This document shows, piece after piece, positions 24,723 to 36,480 of a stretch of 41,741 nucleotides of DNA. Position 1 is the first letter of the stretch, and the number at the start of each line of letters is the position of its first letter. The translations under genes and the position numbers were made by a program. The notes under the pieces are model-generated. The model saw nothing but the letters and a program-made list of their open reading frames with translations. It was not told where the DNA came from and searched no databases. This DNA comes from Phreatobacter sp. (lineage in GTDB: Bacteria > Pseudomonadota > Alphaproteobacteria > Rhizobiales > Phreatobacteraceae): assembly GCF_027532945.1 (NCBI RefSeq), contig NZ_JAPZTZ010000024.1:1-41741 (forward strand). The letters are read 5' to 3'.

Positions 24723-25742
24723 TCACGCCCCGTCGCGCGGGGAGCCCTTGCGCCGCTCGCGCAGCACGCGGGCGAAGCCCTCGAGGTCGGCGCTCGCCTC
24801 GGGGAGCACGATGCGGACGGTGACATAGAGGTCGCCGGGCTCGCCCTCGCCGGTGAGGCCCTTCCCGCGCAGGCGGAAGGTCTTGCCCGAGGAGGTCATG
24901 GCCGGCAGCGTCAGCTCCACCTCGCCATCGAGGGTGGGGGCGCGCACCTTCGCCCCGAGGATCGCCTCGTCGAGGGCGATCGGCAGGTCGAGGCGGATGT
25001 CCTTGCCCTCGGCCTTGAAGGCGGGATGAGGCTCGACCGCGATCACGACATAGGCATCGCCGGTGGGGCGACCGAGGCTGCCGGGCCTGCCCTTGCCGCG
25101 CAGGCGCATCCGGTGGCCATCGCGCGTGCCGGCGGGGATCTTCAGGTCCAGCGCCTCGCCGGAGGGCAGGACGATGCGCTGTGTCGCCCCGCGCGCCGCG
25201 TCGAGGAAGGGCACCTTGATGGTGAGCGTCACATCCTCGCCGGATGGCGGCGGGCCCGTGTCCGGCTCGAAGGGGCTGCGGCCGCGCGCGCCCGCCCTGC
25301 CCTGCATGCCCGAGAGGATGTCGAAGAAATCGTCCATCGGCGGCGGTCCGCCGGGCTGGCCACCCGGCCCGGACTTGCCACTGCCGCGGCGGAAGCCGTC
25401 AGGACCGAAGGAGAAGCTCTCGAAGATGGTCTCGGCATTGGGACCGGCGCCGGCCCCCGGGCCTGCACCGCCACGCGGCCGGCCGCCGCCGAAGCCCTCG
25501 AAACCGGCGAAGCGCGGCTTGCCCTCGGCATCGATCTCGCCGCGGTCGAACTGCCGCTTCTTGTCGGCATCCGACAGCAGCTCGTACGCGTTGTTCAGTT
25601 CCGCGAAGCGGTCCTGCGCCTTCGCGTCGGTGGGGTTGGCGTCGGGATGCAGCACCTTCGCCTTCTTGCGGAAGGCGCGCTTGATCTCGTCGGCGCTCGC
25701 CGAGCGCGCGACGCCGATCACGTCATAGGGATCGCGAGCCAT
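24723..25742 (-). CDS. DnaJ C-terminal-domain co-chaperone (CbpA-like)
   Basis: The 339-residue protein begins with a J domain (about 4-68) that contains the HPD motif in VLHPDANP and stimulates DnaK ATPase. A glycine/phenylalanine-rich linker follows (about 78-140). The C-terminal substrate-binding domains come next: EDVTLTIKVPFLDAARGAT, then IPAGTRDGHRMRLRGKG and FRLRGKGLTGEGEPGDLYV. The cysteine-rich zinc region of canonical DnaJ is absent, which defines the CbpA/type II class. Upstream on the opposite strand is no gene; the lipoprotein gene ends 106 bp away on the same strand. Confidence 0.92.
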   Translation of the reverse strand: MARDPYDVIGVARSASADEIKRAFRKKAKVLHPDANPTDAKAQDRFAELNNAYELLSDADKKRQFDRGEIDAEGKPRFAGFEGFGGGRPRGGAGPGAGAGPNAETIFESFSFGPDGFRRGSGKSGPGGQPGGPPPMDDFFDILSGMQGRAGARGRSPFEPDTGPPPSGEDVTLTIKVPFLDAARGATQRIVLPSGEALDLKIPAGTRDGHRMRLRGKGRPGSLGRPTGDAYVVIAVEPHPAFKAEGKDIRLDLPIALDEAILGAKVRAPTLDGEVELTLPAMTSSGKTFRLRGKGLTGEGEPGDLYVTVRIVLPEASADLEGFARVLRERRKGSPRDGA

Positions 25743-25848
25743 GGTGGTCCTTCAGGGGGGAGCGCGCCTCAGGGCGCTCCGATCGTATCGATTCATCGAT
25801 CCATGTGGGGATGGCCGCCGCCCTTCACAAGTTCGAGAGGGCCGCCGC

Positions 25849-26442
25849 TCAGCTCCGCCGCCAGGGGCGCAGTTCCACCACGGCCCAGGGCCCGCTGGTG
25901 CGGCAGGCGCGGCCGTCGAACCACACCTCCTTGCCGTCCTTGATGGCGCTGCCGAGGAAGTCGCGGCAGGTCTGGCCGCCGGTGCCGGCGGCGCGCTGCA
26001 ATGCCGTCACCGTGCCGCTCATGCCGGACCCCGCATTGGCCCAGGGCAGGCTCGGCGTGTCGGCGCGGTCGGCCAGCGCCTCCATCAGCACCGCCTTGGC
26101 GGCGTCCCAGTCGGCCTGGGGGATGGGAAGGCCATTCGGCTGCGGCGCGGGCGCCGCGGCGGCAGCCGCCTCCGGCGTCCGGCGAACGGAGCCGGTGGTG
26201 ATCTGGTCGTCGCTCGTGCCCTGGCGCATCTGCGCCGTGCCGGGGGGTGCGACATTGCTGCGCTCCCACAGGGAGGGCAGAGCCACCGTACATCCCTGCG
26301 TCAGGACGAAGGTGATGAGCGCAAGGGCGGCAAGGGGTCCACGGCAAGGGGCGAATCGGAATGGCGGCTCAGCCGGCGTCGGGCATGGGCTGCCCGCATC
26401 CGCTCCGCTATAGACATGGCGAACGCCACACCCGTCGACCAT
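25849..26442 (-). CDS. RT0821/Lpp0805-type surface lipoprotein
   Basis: The 197-residue protein has a long presequence followed by a hydrophobic segment ([15 protein letters not shown]) ending in an imperfect lipobox, suggesting lipid attachment at that Cys (about residue 51). The C-terminal domain matches the rickettsial 17-kDa/RT0821 surface antigen pattern: [45 protein letters not shown]. No other in-frame ATG, GTG or TTG lies nearer the hydrophobic segment, so the long presequence is kept, but the true start is uncertain. The middle (about 70-110) is alanine/proline rich. Function is unknown. It is divergent from pdxH (58 bp). Confidence 0.75.
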   Translation of the reverse strand: MVDGCGVRHVYSGADAGSPCPTPAEPPFRFAPCRGPLAALALITFVLTQGCTVALPSLWERSNVAPPGTAQMRQGTSDDQITTGSVRRTPEAAAAAAPAPQPNGLPIPQADWDAAKAVLMEALADRADTPSLPWANAGSGMSGTVTALQRAAGTGGQTCRDFLGSAIKDGKEVWFDGRACRTSGPWAVVELRPWRRS

Positions 26443-26500
26443 ACGCCCTCAACTCCAGAGCCTACGTGGCTCTCGCTGCAGTGAACATCGGAGTTCGTTA

Positions 26501-27118
26501 ATGTCCGGTTCGGATCAGGACGATTTCACCGAAAGCCAGGAGCCTTTCGCGCTCTTCGACGCCTGGCTCGCCGAGGCCGGCCGCTCCGAGCCCAACGATC
26601 CCAATGCCATGGCGCTCGCCACCGTCGACGCCGACGGCCTGCCAAACGTCCGCATGGTGCTGCTGAAGGGCGTCGACCCCCGCGGCTTCGTCTTCTACAC
26701 CAACACCGAGAGCCAGAAGGGCACCGAGCTCGACGGCCAGAAGAAGGCCGCGGTCGTCTTCCACTGGAAGTCGCTGCGCCGGCAGGTCCGCATCCGCGGG
26801 CCGGTCGAGCGCGTCGCCGATGCCGAGGCCGACGAATATTTCGTCTCCCGGCCGCGCGGCAGCCGCATCGGCGCCTGGGCCAGCCAGCAGTCGCGCGAGC
26901 TGGAAAGCCGCTTCGCGCTGGAAAAGGCCGTGGCCTCCTACACCGCCAGATATGCTGTCGGCGAGGTGCCGCGCCCGCCGCACTGGACCGGCTACCGCAT
27001 CCTGCCCGTCTCCATCGAGTTCTGGCATGACCGGCCTTTCCGCCTGCACGACCGGGTGCAATTCACCCGCGCGGAGCCGGCCGGTCCCTGGACCGCCAAG
27101 CGCCGCCTCTACCCGTGA
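26501..27118 (+). CDS. pdxH: Pyridoxamine 5'-phosphate oxidase
   Basis: The 205-residue FMN enzyme oxidises pyridoxine or pyridoxamine 5'-phosphate to pyridoxal phosphate. The FMN-binding split-barrel segments are [34 protein letters not shown] and [13 protein letters not shown]. The conserved [13 protein letters not shown] and the C-terminal dimer signature with [13 protein letters not shown] and the terminal WTAKRRLYP complete the family. Length is normal and nothing essential is missing. Confidence 0.96.
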   Translation: MSGSDQDDFTESQEPFALFDAWLAEAGRSEPNDPNAMALATVDADGLPNVRMVLLKGVDPRGFVFYTNTESQKGTELDGQKKAAVVFHWKSLRRQVRIRGPVERVADAEADEYFVSRPRGSRIGAWASQQSRELESRFALEKAVASYTARYAVGEVPRPPHWTGYRILPVSIEFWHDRPFRLHDRVQFTRAEPAGPWTAKRRLYP

Positions 27119-27196
27119 TGCGCGAACGGCCATAGGCAGATGCCGCAGATGGCTCTATGAACGGGCCTTCTGTTCCGCGGCGCACCCGAGGCCACC

Positions 27197-27934
27197 GTGA
27201 ACCAATCCCGACGCACGCTCCTGCTCACCGGTGCCAGCCGTGGCATCGGCCACGCCACCGTCAAACGCTTCTCCTCGGCCGGATGGCGGGTCATCACCTG
27301 CTCCCGCCAGGCCTTCCCCGAGAACTGCCCCTGGGAGATGGGACCCGAGGACCACATCCAGGTCGACCTCGCCGATCCCGACGATACCGAACGCGCCATC
27401 GATGAGATTCGCGGCCGTCTCGGCACCGGCCGGCTCGAGGCCCTCGTCAACAATGCCGGCATCTCGCCCAAGGGCGATGGTGGATCGCGCCTCGACTCGC
27501 TCCACACGCCGCTGAAAGTCTGGCAGCAGGTCTTCCAAGTGAACTTCTTCTCCTCGATCCTGCTGGCGCGCGGCCTTCTCAAGGAGCTTGCCGAGGCCAA
27601 GGGCTCGGTGGTGAACGTCACCTCCATCGCAGGCTCGCGCGTCCATCCCTTCGCCGGGGCGGCCTATGCGACGTCGAAGGCGGCGCTCGCCGGCCTCACC
27701 CGCGAGATGGCGGCGGATTTCGCCCCCCACGGCATCCGCGTCAACGCCATCGCGCCCGGCGAGATCGACACTTCGATCCTCTCCCCCGGCACCGACAAGA
27801 TCGTCGAGCAGATCCCCATGCGCCGCCTCGGCACGCCCGACGAGGTCGCAAAGATCATCTACGTGCTCTGCACGGAGACCTCGAGCTACCTCAACGGCGC
27901 CGAGATCCACATCAACGGCGGCCAGCACGTGTGA
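27197..27934 (+). CDS. Short-chain dehydrogenase/reductase
   Basis: The 245-residue SDR starts at a GTG 78 bp after pdxH. The cofactor motif TGASRGIG is at 11-18, NNAG at 85-88, and the catalytic residues S143, Y157 and K161 lie in NVTSIAG and YATSKAAL. PG at about 189-190 and the C-terminal YLNGAEIHINGGQHV also match. It is a classical SDR with NAD(P)H-dependent oxidoreductase activity; the lack of an acidic residue directly after strand 2 favours NADPH (CSRQAF), by inference. Substrate is unknown. It may be co-transcribed with pdxH. Confidence 0.88.
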   Translation: MNQSRRTLLLTGASRGIGHATVKRFSSAGWRVITCSRQAFPENCPWEMGPEDHIQVDLADPDDTERAIDEIRGRLGTGRLEALVNNAGISPKGDGGSRLDSLHTPLKVWQQVFQVNFFSSILLARGLLKELAEAKGSVVNVTSIAGSRVHPFAGAAYATSKAALAGLTREMAADFAPHGIRVNAIAPGEIDTSILSPGTDKIVEQIPMRRLGTPDEVAKIIYVLCTETSSYLNGAEIHINGGQHV

Positions 27935-27974
27935 GAGCTGTTGAGCCGGGTGGTGACGGGCGGCGTCTCTGCGC

Positions 27975-28790
27975 TCACCCCGCCATCGCCCGGAGCCGCT
28001 CCGCCGTTTCCGCATCTGCTGGCAAAAACGTCTCGATCGCCAGTTCCGCCAGCGTCACGTCCACCGGCGTGCCGAACACGGTGGTCGCCGAAATCAGCGT
28101 CAGCAGCCCCGCCGCGCTCTGCAGCCGGACGGGAATGAACAGCTCCTCCGCCTCCTGCCCCTTGCGCGGGTGGGGCGCGGCGAAGGGCAGGGGATAGGCC
28201 GAGACCTCCTCGAGCAGCGTCTCCAGCACCGGATCGCCGGTCAGTTCCACCTGGCGCCTGAGGCGCGCCAGCACATGGCCGCGCACCTCGCCGAGATTGA
28301 CGATGCGCGGCGCGATGCCTTGGGGGTGCAGCGACAGCCGGATCATGTTGATCGGCCCCGCGAGCAGCTCCGGCGCGCAGCCCTCCAGGAAGGGCGCGAT
28401 GGCGCGGTTATGCGCGACGATGGCCCAGTGCCGATCGAGCGCCACCGCCGGATAGGGTTCATGCCCGCGCAGCACCAGGTCGATGGCAGCCCGCGCCGCC
28501 GCCACCGCCGGATCGTCCAGCGACCGCTCCGGGAAGACCGGCGCGAAGCCGGCGGCGACCAGCATGAGGTTGCGGTCGCGCAGCGGTACCTCCAGCACCT
28601 CGGCAAGCCGCAGCACCATGTCCCGGCTCGGCGCGGCGCGGCCCGTCTCGACGAAGCTGAGATGACGGGTCGAGATCTCCGCCTCCAGCGCCAGATCCAT
28701 CTGGCTGAGGCGGCGGCGCTGGCGCCAGTCGCGCAGGTGGTCGCCGATGGTCCGGGCAGCGGGGCGGGGGGAGGCTTGGGCCGTGCTCAT
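27975..28790 (-). CDS. XRE-family regulator with MmyB-like ligand-binding domain
   Basis: The 271-residue protein has a Cro/C1-type helix-turn-helix at about residues 15-72 (LSQMDLALEAEISTRHLSFV, ETGRAAPSRDM) and a C-terminal MmyB-like PAS-related ligand domain (ALDRHWAIVAHNRAI, NMIRLSLHPQGIAP, then ISATTVFGTPVDVTLAELAI). In other bacteria such proteins bind small hydrophobic ligands such as fatty acids and control an adjacent gene. It is divergent from the small membrane protein gene (132 bp), the likely target. It is convergent with the SDR, separated by 40 bp. Confidence 0.88.
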   Translation of the reverse strand: MSTAQASPRPAARTIGDHLRDWRQRRRLSQMDLALEAEISTRHLSFVETGRAAPSRDMVLRLAEVLEVPLRDRNLMLVAAGFAPVFPERSLDDPAVAAARAAIDLVLRGHEPYPAVALDRHWAIVAHNRAIAPFLEGCAPELLAGPINMIRLSLHPQGIAPRIVNLGEVRGHVLARLRRQVELTGDPVLETLLEEVSAYPLPFAAPHPRKGQEAEELFIPVRLQSAAGLLTLISATTVFGTPVDVTLAELAIETFLPADAETAERLRAMAG

Positions 28791-28922
28791 CGCAAAACCC
28801 TAGTCGCGGCAGCGCCGTCGTCCAATGACCTCGGACGTAATCGACCCGCCGCGCCGGCCCTCCCATCCTCGCCCCATCGCCGCCCGGATCCCCCGCCGCG
28901 GCCCATGTCGAGGAGCCATGCC

Positions 28923-29336
28923 ATGTCCCAAGCGACCGCTTTCGCCTTCGCCCTGTTCCGCGCCGCCGACGCCCCGACCTTCCTGCGTCGCGTCCTCGCC
29001 CTCGATGCCGCAACCGCTGCTCCAACCACCTTCATGCTTCTCATCGGCGCAGGGACGATGGGCCCGCTTCTGGGCCTGCCGACGGAGCTCCTGCGCAATG
29101 TCGGCTTCGCCTTCATTCCCTTCGTGGCGCTCGTCACTTGGGCCGCGGTCTCACCCTCCCGCGGCCTCGCGCTGACCGTCGGCCTGCTCAATGCCGGATG
29201 GGTTTTGGCCTGCATCGGCGCGCTGGTCATGGGAGCGATTGCGCCGAACGCGCTCGGTATGGCCTTCGTGGCCGGACAGGCTGTTTTTGTCGGCGTGCTC
29301 GCCGAGCTGCAGATCATCGGCGCACGCCGGCTGTAA
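28923..29336 (+). CDS. Small integral membrane protein of unknown function
   Basis: The 137-residue protein is hydrophobic with four predicted membrane helices: TTFMLLIGAGTMGPLLGL, VGFAFIPFVALVTWAAV, LALTVGLLNAGWVLACIGAL and LGMAFVAGQAVFVGVLAEL. A GAGGAG ribosome site precedes the ATG at 28923; the ATG at 28905 would lie before that site. I do not recognise the family. Its divergence from the XRE/MmyB-type regulator suggests that it is controlled by that regulator, as is common for such pairs. Confidence 0.75.
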   Translation: MSQATAFAFALFRAADAPTFLRRVLALDAATAAPTTFMLLIGAGTMGPLLGLPTELLRNVGFAFIPFVALVTWAAVSPSRGLALTVGLLNAGWVLACIGALVMGAIAPNALGMAFVAGQAVFVGVLAELQIIGARRL

Positions 29337-29364
29337 GGCTGAAACGACGGGATGGGGCTGACCT

Positions 29365-29511
29365 GCCCCTCACCCTTCCCTCTCCCCGCGGGCGGGGAGA
29401 GGGCGCAACAGCGCCGGGTCGCGTCCGCCAGCCCCTGTGCCTGGCACGGCCGATCCAAACTCGCGGAACGTCGAAGTCCCCTCTCCCCGCCAGCGGGGAG
29501 AGGGTGAGGGG
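29365..29511. repeat. Two palindromic CCCTCTCCCCGC repeats in inverted arrangement
   Basis: Two units, 29365-29403 and 29478-29511, each contain CCCTCTCCCCGC facing GCGGGGAGAGGG around a 2-4 nt centre. Flanking CCCCTCACCC and GGGTGAGGGG also pair across the 75-bp spacer. The block lies between two convergent genes and could form hairpins on either strand, stopping transcription of both the membrane protein gene and corA. Similar sequences are abundant in related genomes. Confidence 0.8.
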
Positions 29512-29528
29512 CCAAAGAGCCAGGCCCC

Positions 29529-30497
29529 TTACAGCCAGCCCTTCTTGCGGAAATAGAGATAGGGCAGCACGCCCGAGGCCAGCATCAGCATCATGGCCAT
29601 GAGGTAGCCGTACTCCCAGCCGAGCTCCGGCATCTGCTTGAAGTTCATGCCGTAGATCGTGCCGACCAGCGTTGGCGGCATGAACACCACCGACAGCACG
29701 GCGAAGATCTTCACGATGTTGTTCTGTTCGATGCCAATGAGGCCGAGCGTGGCGTCGAGCAGGAAGGTGATCTTGTTGGCGAGCGAATCGCAGTGCTGCA
29801 TCAGCGATTCCACGTCGCGGCTCTGGGTCTTCACCAGCGTGCGGATGTCCTTGGACACCTTGTTGCCCTCGATCTCGGTGGCGAGGAACAGCAGGAGGCG
29901 GTTGATGGAGACGAGGCTCTCGCGCGCCTTCGACACCAGCTCGCCCTTGAGGCCGAGGGTGCGCAGCACGTCCTGGAAGGTCTTGTCGCGCCGCGCCGCG
30001 CCATCGCGGAAGATGCCGGTCGAGACCTGTTCGATCTCCTCGCTGACCTTCTCCAGAATGTCGGCGACCCGGTCGACGATGGTGTCGAGGAGGCCGGTGA
30101 GGATCGCCTCCGGCGTGCCCTGGATCGAGCCCGGCTTCTGGGCGCGGTTGAGGAAGAGGTTGATCGGCTTCGGCGTGTCGTAGCGCACCGTGATGAGCCG
30201 GTGCGGCGCCAGCACGAAGGAGATCTGCGTCAGCTTCGGCGTGCCGAGCTCGGTGTTGCACAGCGTCGTCGCCGTCATGTAGCGCACGCCATGGTCGACA
30301 TAGAGCCGGCTCGACGGCTCGATCTCCTGCATCTCCTCGCGCGTCGGGATCTCGATGCCGAGGCAGCGCTCCAGCGCCTTGTCCTCGCCCTGCTGGGGAT
30401 GGAGGAGATCGACCCAGGTCACCTCGGCCGGAACGGCGTCATGCGAGGTCTCCACCCGCACCAGTGCCTCGTTGCGGACAGCATAGGCATTCAGCAT
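29529..30497 (-). CDS. corA: CorA-family magnesium/divalent-cation transporter
   Basis: The 322-residue protein has a large cytoplasmic N-terminal domain with long helices (about residues 150-250, including RDKTFQDVLRTLGLKGELVS) and two C-terminal membrane helices. The selectivity motif YGMNF follows the first helix (FAVLSVVFMPPTLVGTIYG). These funnel-shaped pentamers carry Mg2+ and sometimes Co2+ or Ni2+. The protein ends in the short basic tail YFRKKGWL. No M-box riboswitch could be recognised in the 152-bp region upstream. Confidence 0.93.
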   Translation of the reverse strand: MLNAYAVRNEALVRVETSHDAVPAEVTWVDLLHPQQGEDKALERCLGIEIPTREEMQEIEPSSRLYVDHGVRYMTATTLCNTELGTPKLTQISFVLAPHRLITVRYDTPKPINLFLNRAQKPGSIQGTPEAILTGLLDTIVDRVADILEKVSEEIEQVSTGIFRDGAARRDKTFQDVLRTLGLKGELVSKARESLVSINRLLLFLATEIEGNKVSKDIRTLVKTQSRDVESLMQHCDSLANKITFLLDATLGLIGIEQNNIVKIFAVLSVVFMPPTLVGTIYGMNFKQMPELGWEYGYLMAMMLMLASGVLPYLYFRKKGWL

Positions 30498-30649
30498 GGG
30501 GGAACTCCGATGGGACTGGCGCCTGTGCTAGCCAGTCTGCCGCCGCTTGCAAAGCGTTGAAACCACGTGCGGCGCAATCATGACATCCCCATGACGCGGG
30601 CGGCGCATGTGTGGTTGCCCGCATCAATGCCGCGCGCTAGGCCGGTGAG

Positions 30650-31282
30650 ATGATCGCTAGCACCTCAGCCTCCGCCGCACTCACCGGCTTTCTCCTTGGC
30701 CTCGGCCTCATCGTCGCCATCGGTGCGCAGAACGCCTTCGTGCTGCGACAGGGCCTCCAGCGTCGGCACGTGCTCGTCGTCACGACGATCTGCGCCATTT
30801 CCGACGCGGCGCTGATCGCCGCCGGCGTCGCCGGCCTCGGCACGCTGGTCAGCGCCTCGCCGGTGCTGCTCACTGTCGCCACGCTGGGCGGCGCCACCTT
30901 TCTTGCCGTCTACGCGGTCAAGGCCGCCCTCCGGGCGCTTTCGCCCGGCAGCCTCGAGGCGGCATCCCGCGACGAGGCCGATCTCGGCCGCACCGTCGCC
31001 GCGGCCCTCGCCTTCACCTTCCTCAACCCGCATGTCTATCTCGACACGGTGGTGCTGGTCGGCAGCCTCTCCGGCGGCTTCACCGGCGCGGACCGCCTCG
31101 CCTTCGCCCTCGGGGCCATGAGTGCCTCGGCCATCTGGTTCTACAGCCTCGGCTTCGGGGCACGGCTCCTCGCCCCGCTCTTCGCGCGCCCCGTCGCCTG
31201 GCGCGTGCTCGATGCCTTGATCGCCGTGGTCATGGCGGCGATCGCCCTGTCACTGGTCCGGGCCTGGCTGGCCATGTCCTGA
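30650..31282 (+). CDS. LysE/ArgO-type amino acid exporter
   Basis: The 210-residue protein has the six-helix LysE fold. The conserved entry loop GLIVAIGAQNAFVLRQGL (about 20-37) marks LysE/ArgO rather than RhtB, and TFLNPHVYLDTVVLVG is the second signature. Members export arginine and lysine and are usually controlled by an adjacent LysR-type LysG/ArgP; no such regulator is present here. The exact amino acid is inferred from family only. Confidence 0.9.
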   Translation: MIASTSASAALTGFLLGLGLIVAIGAQNAFVLRQGLQRRHVLVVTTICAISDAALIAAGVAGLGTLVSASPVLLTVATLGGATFLAVYAVKAALRALSPGSLEAASRDEADLGRTVAAALAFTFLNPHVYLDTVVLVGSLSGGFTGADRLAFALGAMSASAIWFYSLGFGARLLAPLFARPVAWRVLDALIAVVMAAIALSLVRAWLAMS

Positions 31283-31293
31283 CCAGTGACTTG

Positions 31294-31324
31294 AAAAAAA
31301 AGGGCCGGTCACGAGGACCGGCCC
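31294..31324 (-). terminator. Rho-independent terminator for the 57-aa minus-strand gene
   Basis: A 9-bp perfect stem (GGGCCGGTC / GACCGGCCC) encloses a 5-nt loop. On the minus strand it is followed directly by eight T residues, the strongest T-tract in the window. It lies 57 bp downstream of the small gene stop and 11 bp from that of the exporter. Its orientation shows that a real transcript runs leftward here. Confidence 0.88.
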
Positions 31325-31381
31325 AAGGTGTTCAGGAGAGGCATGCGGGAGGTCTGAAAGCCCTGCAGAGCCGGAAATCCC

Positions 31382-31555
31382 TCAGTCCATGGAGACCGGT
31401 TCGGCCAGCGTCCGGGGACGCGGCGAGCCCTTGCGGGCAGCGGTGAAAGGCGCGGCGGCGGCGACCGCCGAGATGCCGATGGCACCGTAGCGGGCCTCCA
31501 GGGGCTCGCGGGACGGTTGACGCGGAACAAGGGGGGCCGCCGTGGCGGTTTTCAT
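31382..31555 (-). CDS. 57-residue microprotein with LExRYGxxGxxAVAxA motif
   Basis: The ATG at 31555 has GGAG 8-9 nt upstream, and a canonical terminator follows the stop, so this short frame looks like an expressed gene. The protein contains REPLEARYGAIGISAVAAAA (residues 17-36) in a cationic, proline-rich context, and no membrane segment is certain. The same motif (LEDRYGQVGLKAVAGA) occurs in the 40-residue gene at 32509-32631. It is too short for most annotation thresholds. I know no function. Being two genes away from its relative with the L,D-transpeptidase between them suggests an old duplication rather than chance. Confidence 0.75.
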   Translation of the reverse strand: MKTATAAPLVPRQPSREPLEARYGAIGISAVAAAAPFTAARKGSPRPRTLAEPVSMD

Positions 31556-31857
31556 CGTCGATCTCCATTCGCCGGACGCGGGTGCATGGGCCGGTCCGGA
31601 CGAGGAGAAAGGCTAGGGGGCCATCGCGGCGCCGTTGCGATGGGATCATGAAGCGATCGTGGCGGCGGGGCGCCCGCCATGCGGCTGACGCGACAGGTCA
31701 TGGGCATGGCACGGATGCAACAGTTTTGCGGCTTTCCGCGAGATTCCACGCGCTGATGCGTTGACCTAGCGCCAACCCTTCGCCACAAGCTTGACACGGC
31801 TGGTCACAAACCGCGTTGCTTTGCCAATCGCCGCGCGGACGCCATCAGAGGGGTCGA
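31556..31857. other. Divergent intergenic region between the 57-aa gene and the L,D-transpeptidase gene
   Basis: This 302-bp gap holds the promoters of two divergent genes. TTGACA occurs at 31791-31796 on the plus strand but without a convincing -10 at 17 bp. CATCG and CGATG arms near 31622-31642 (CATCGCGGCGCCGTTGCGATG) form a short dyad on the side of the small gene. No further coding sequence was recognised. Confidence 0.5.
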
Positions 31858-32442
31858 ATGATGCGTTGGGGCGTACTCGCAGTTCTGGGTCTGGCGCTCG
31901 CCGGCTGCAACAACACCGTTTCCCAGACCCAGCCGGTCTCCGAGCGCGACCGCACCCTGATGGCCCAGGCGCCGCAGGTGGAGATGGATTACTGGCGCAT
32001 GCCGCTGCGCGTGCCCTATCGCACCACCGAGGCGCCGGGCACCATCGTCGTCGAGACCTCGACCAAGCACCTGTTCCTGGTCGAGCCGAACGGCACCGCC
32101 ATCCGCTACCAGGTGGCCGTCGGCAACGAGGCTTTCGGCTGGACCGGCACCGCCACGATCCAGCGCAAGGCCGAATGGCCGACCTGGACCCCGCCGGCCG
32201 AGATGCGCCGCCGCTGGCCGACCCTGCCCACCTTCATGGAGGGCGGCCCGCAGAACCCGATGGGCTCGCGAGCGCTCTATCTCTACCAGAACGGCCGCGA
32301 CACGCTCTATCGCATCCACGGCACCAACTCGCCGCTGCAGATCGGCGAGGCCGTGTCGTCGGGCTGCATCCGCATGCACAACGAACACGCCATCGACCTC
32401 TACAATCGGGTCGGCGTGGGCACCAAGGTCATCGTGCGCTGA
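31858..32442 (+). CDS. L,D-transpeptidase (YkuD), lipoprotein
   Basis: The 194-residue protein has a lipoprotein signal ending in LGLALAGC (Cys about residue 16) and a YkuD catalytic domain. The active-site motif HGTNSP and SSGCIRM with nucleophile C170 are intact. Such enzymes make 3-3 peptidoglycan cross-links or attach outer-membrane proteins to peptidoglycan, which is prominent in Hyphomicrobiales. The domain ends at the C-terminus, with no LysM repeats. GAGGGG precedes the tandem ATGs at 31858 and 31861; either could be used. Confidence 0.9.
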   Translation: MMRWGVLAVLGLALAGCNNTVSQTQPVSERDRTLMAQAPQVEMDYWRMPLRVPYRTTEAPGTIVVETSTKHLFLVEPNGTAIRYQVAVGNEAFGWTGTATIQRKAEWPTWTPPAEMRRRWPTLPTFMEGGPQNPMGSRALYLYQNGRDTLYRIHGTNSPLQIGEAVSSGCIRMHNEHAIDLYNRVGVGTKVIVR

Positions 32443-32467
32443 GGCGCAGCCAAGGCTCGAAAGCACG

Positions 32468-32489
32468 ACGGCGGCCCTTGGGCCGCCGT
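32468..32489 (+). terminator. Terminator after the L,D-transpeptidase gene
   Basis: A near-perfect 9-10 bp stem (ACGGCGGCCC / GGGCCGCCGT) with a very short loop is followed by TATCGTTTT. It lies between two convergent genes, so it may also stop the minus-strand microprotein gene. Confidence 0.75.
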
Positions 32490-32508
32490 TATCGTTTTGG
32501 GGGCTTTG

Positions 32509-32631
32509 TCAGCCGGCCTTCTGGGCCTTGGTGGGCTTGATCGCCCCGGCCACCGCCTTCAGGCCAACCTGGCCGTAGCGATCTTCAAGCCGGACACCCT
32601 TGGGCGGCACCGGTTGCGGTTTGGCACTCAT
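32509..32631 (-). CDS. 40-residue microprotein with LExRYGxxGxxAVAxA motif
   Basis: The ATG at 32631 is preceded by AAGGAGG at ideal spacing (rare strength in this window), and the stop lies before the shared terminator. The protein reads GVRLEDRYGQVGLKAVAGAI at residues 12-31 and ends with a lysine-rich tail (KPTKAQKAG). The core motif matches that of the 57-residue gene at 31382-31555 while the flanks do not. A larger frame to 32937 exists but lacks a ribosome site and has no family similarity. Function unknown; the strong ribosome site suggests it is well translated. Confidence 0.75.
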   Translation of the reverse strand: MSAKPQPVPPKGVRLEDRYGQVGLKAVAGAIKPTKAQKAG

Positions 32632-32960
32632 GGTTTCCTCCTTCGGGCGGGCTTCGTGGCGTCCCGGCCGTCTGATTCCGCACCTTCTTGTACACCAAGC
32701 CGGCTCATGGCCGTAGTGTGTTGACGTGCGATGCAACGTCGCTGGGTGCGCTGCGGTGGCCGCAGCGCACGGGCCCCGGGGGATAAACGGGCGCTTTCTG
32801 TGCACAAGCCGGCCGTGGAGCTTGCCCGGCGGGCCCCTGCCCGCGAAGCTCCTGGCACCAAGATGTTGAGGTATCCCCTCGCATCGACCGCTAGATGTGG
32901 CGGTAGGCCGCGTTTCGTGGCAGGGTCTTTCCTCCATCCCGCAAGGGGCTTCGCCGCGCG
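32632..32960. other. 329-bp gap upstream of smc
   Basis: No convincing gene was found. In many alphaproteobacteria a DsbA-like thioredoxin gene precedes smc, and it is missing here. A 77-codon plus-strand frame (32731-32964) shows no family similarity and overlaps the smc start, so it is not called. The region should contain the smc promoter and the divergent promoter of the 40-residue gene. Confidence 0.5.
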
Positions 32961-36416
<3,456 letters not shown>

Positions 36417-36480
36417 GGGGGCATCGCCTTTCGGTCTCTCCTGCATCAGCACCGTCATGCCGGCGTTAGGACTAAAGTCC

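Noticed and set aside
30498-30649. Possible Mg2+ riboswitch upstream of corA
   Set aside because: No M-box-like conserved elements or suitable structured leader could be recognised.
31309-31649. 73- and 105-codon minus-strand frames overlapping the 57-residue gene
   Set aside because: They are in other frames, run through the terminator or promoter, and lack ribosome sites; the 57-codon frame has both signals.
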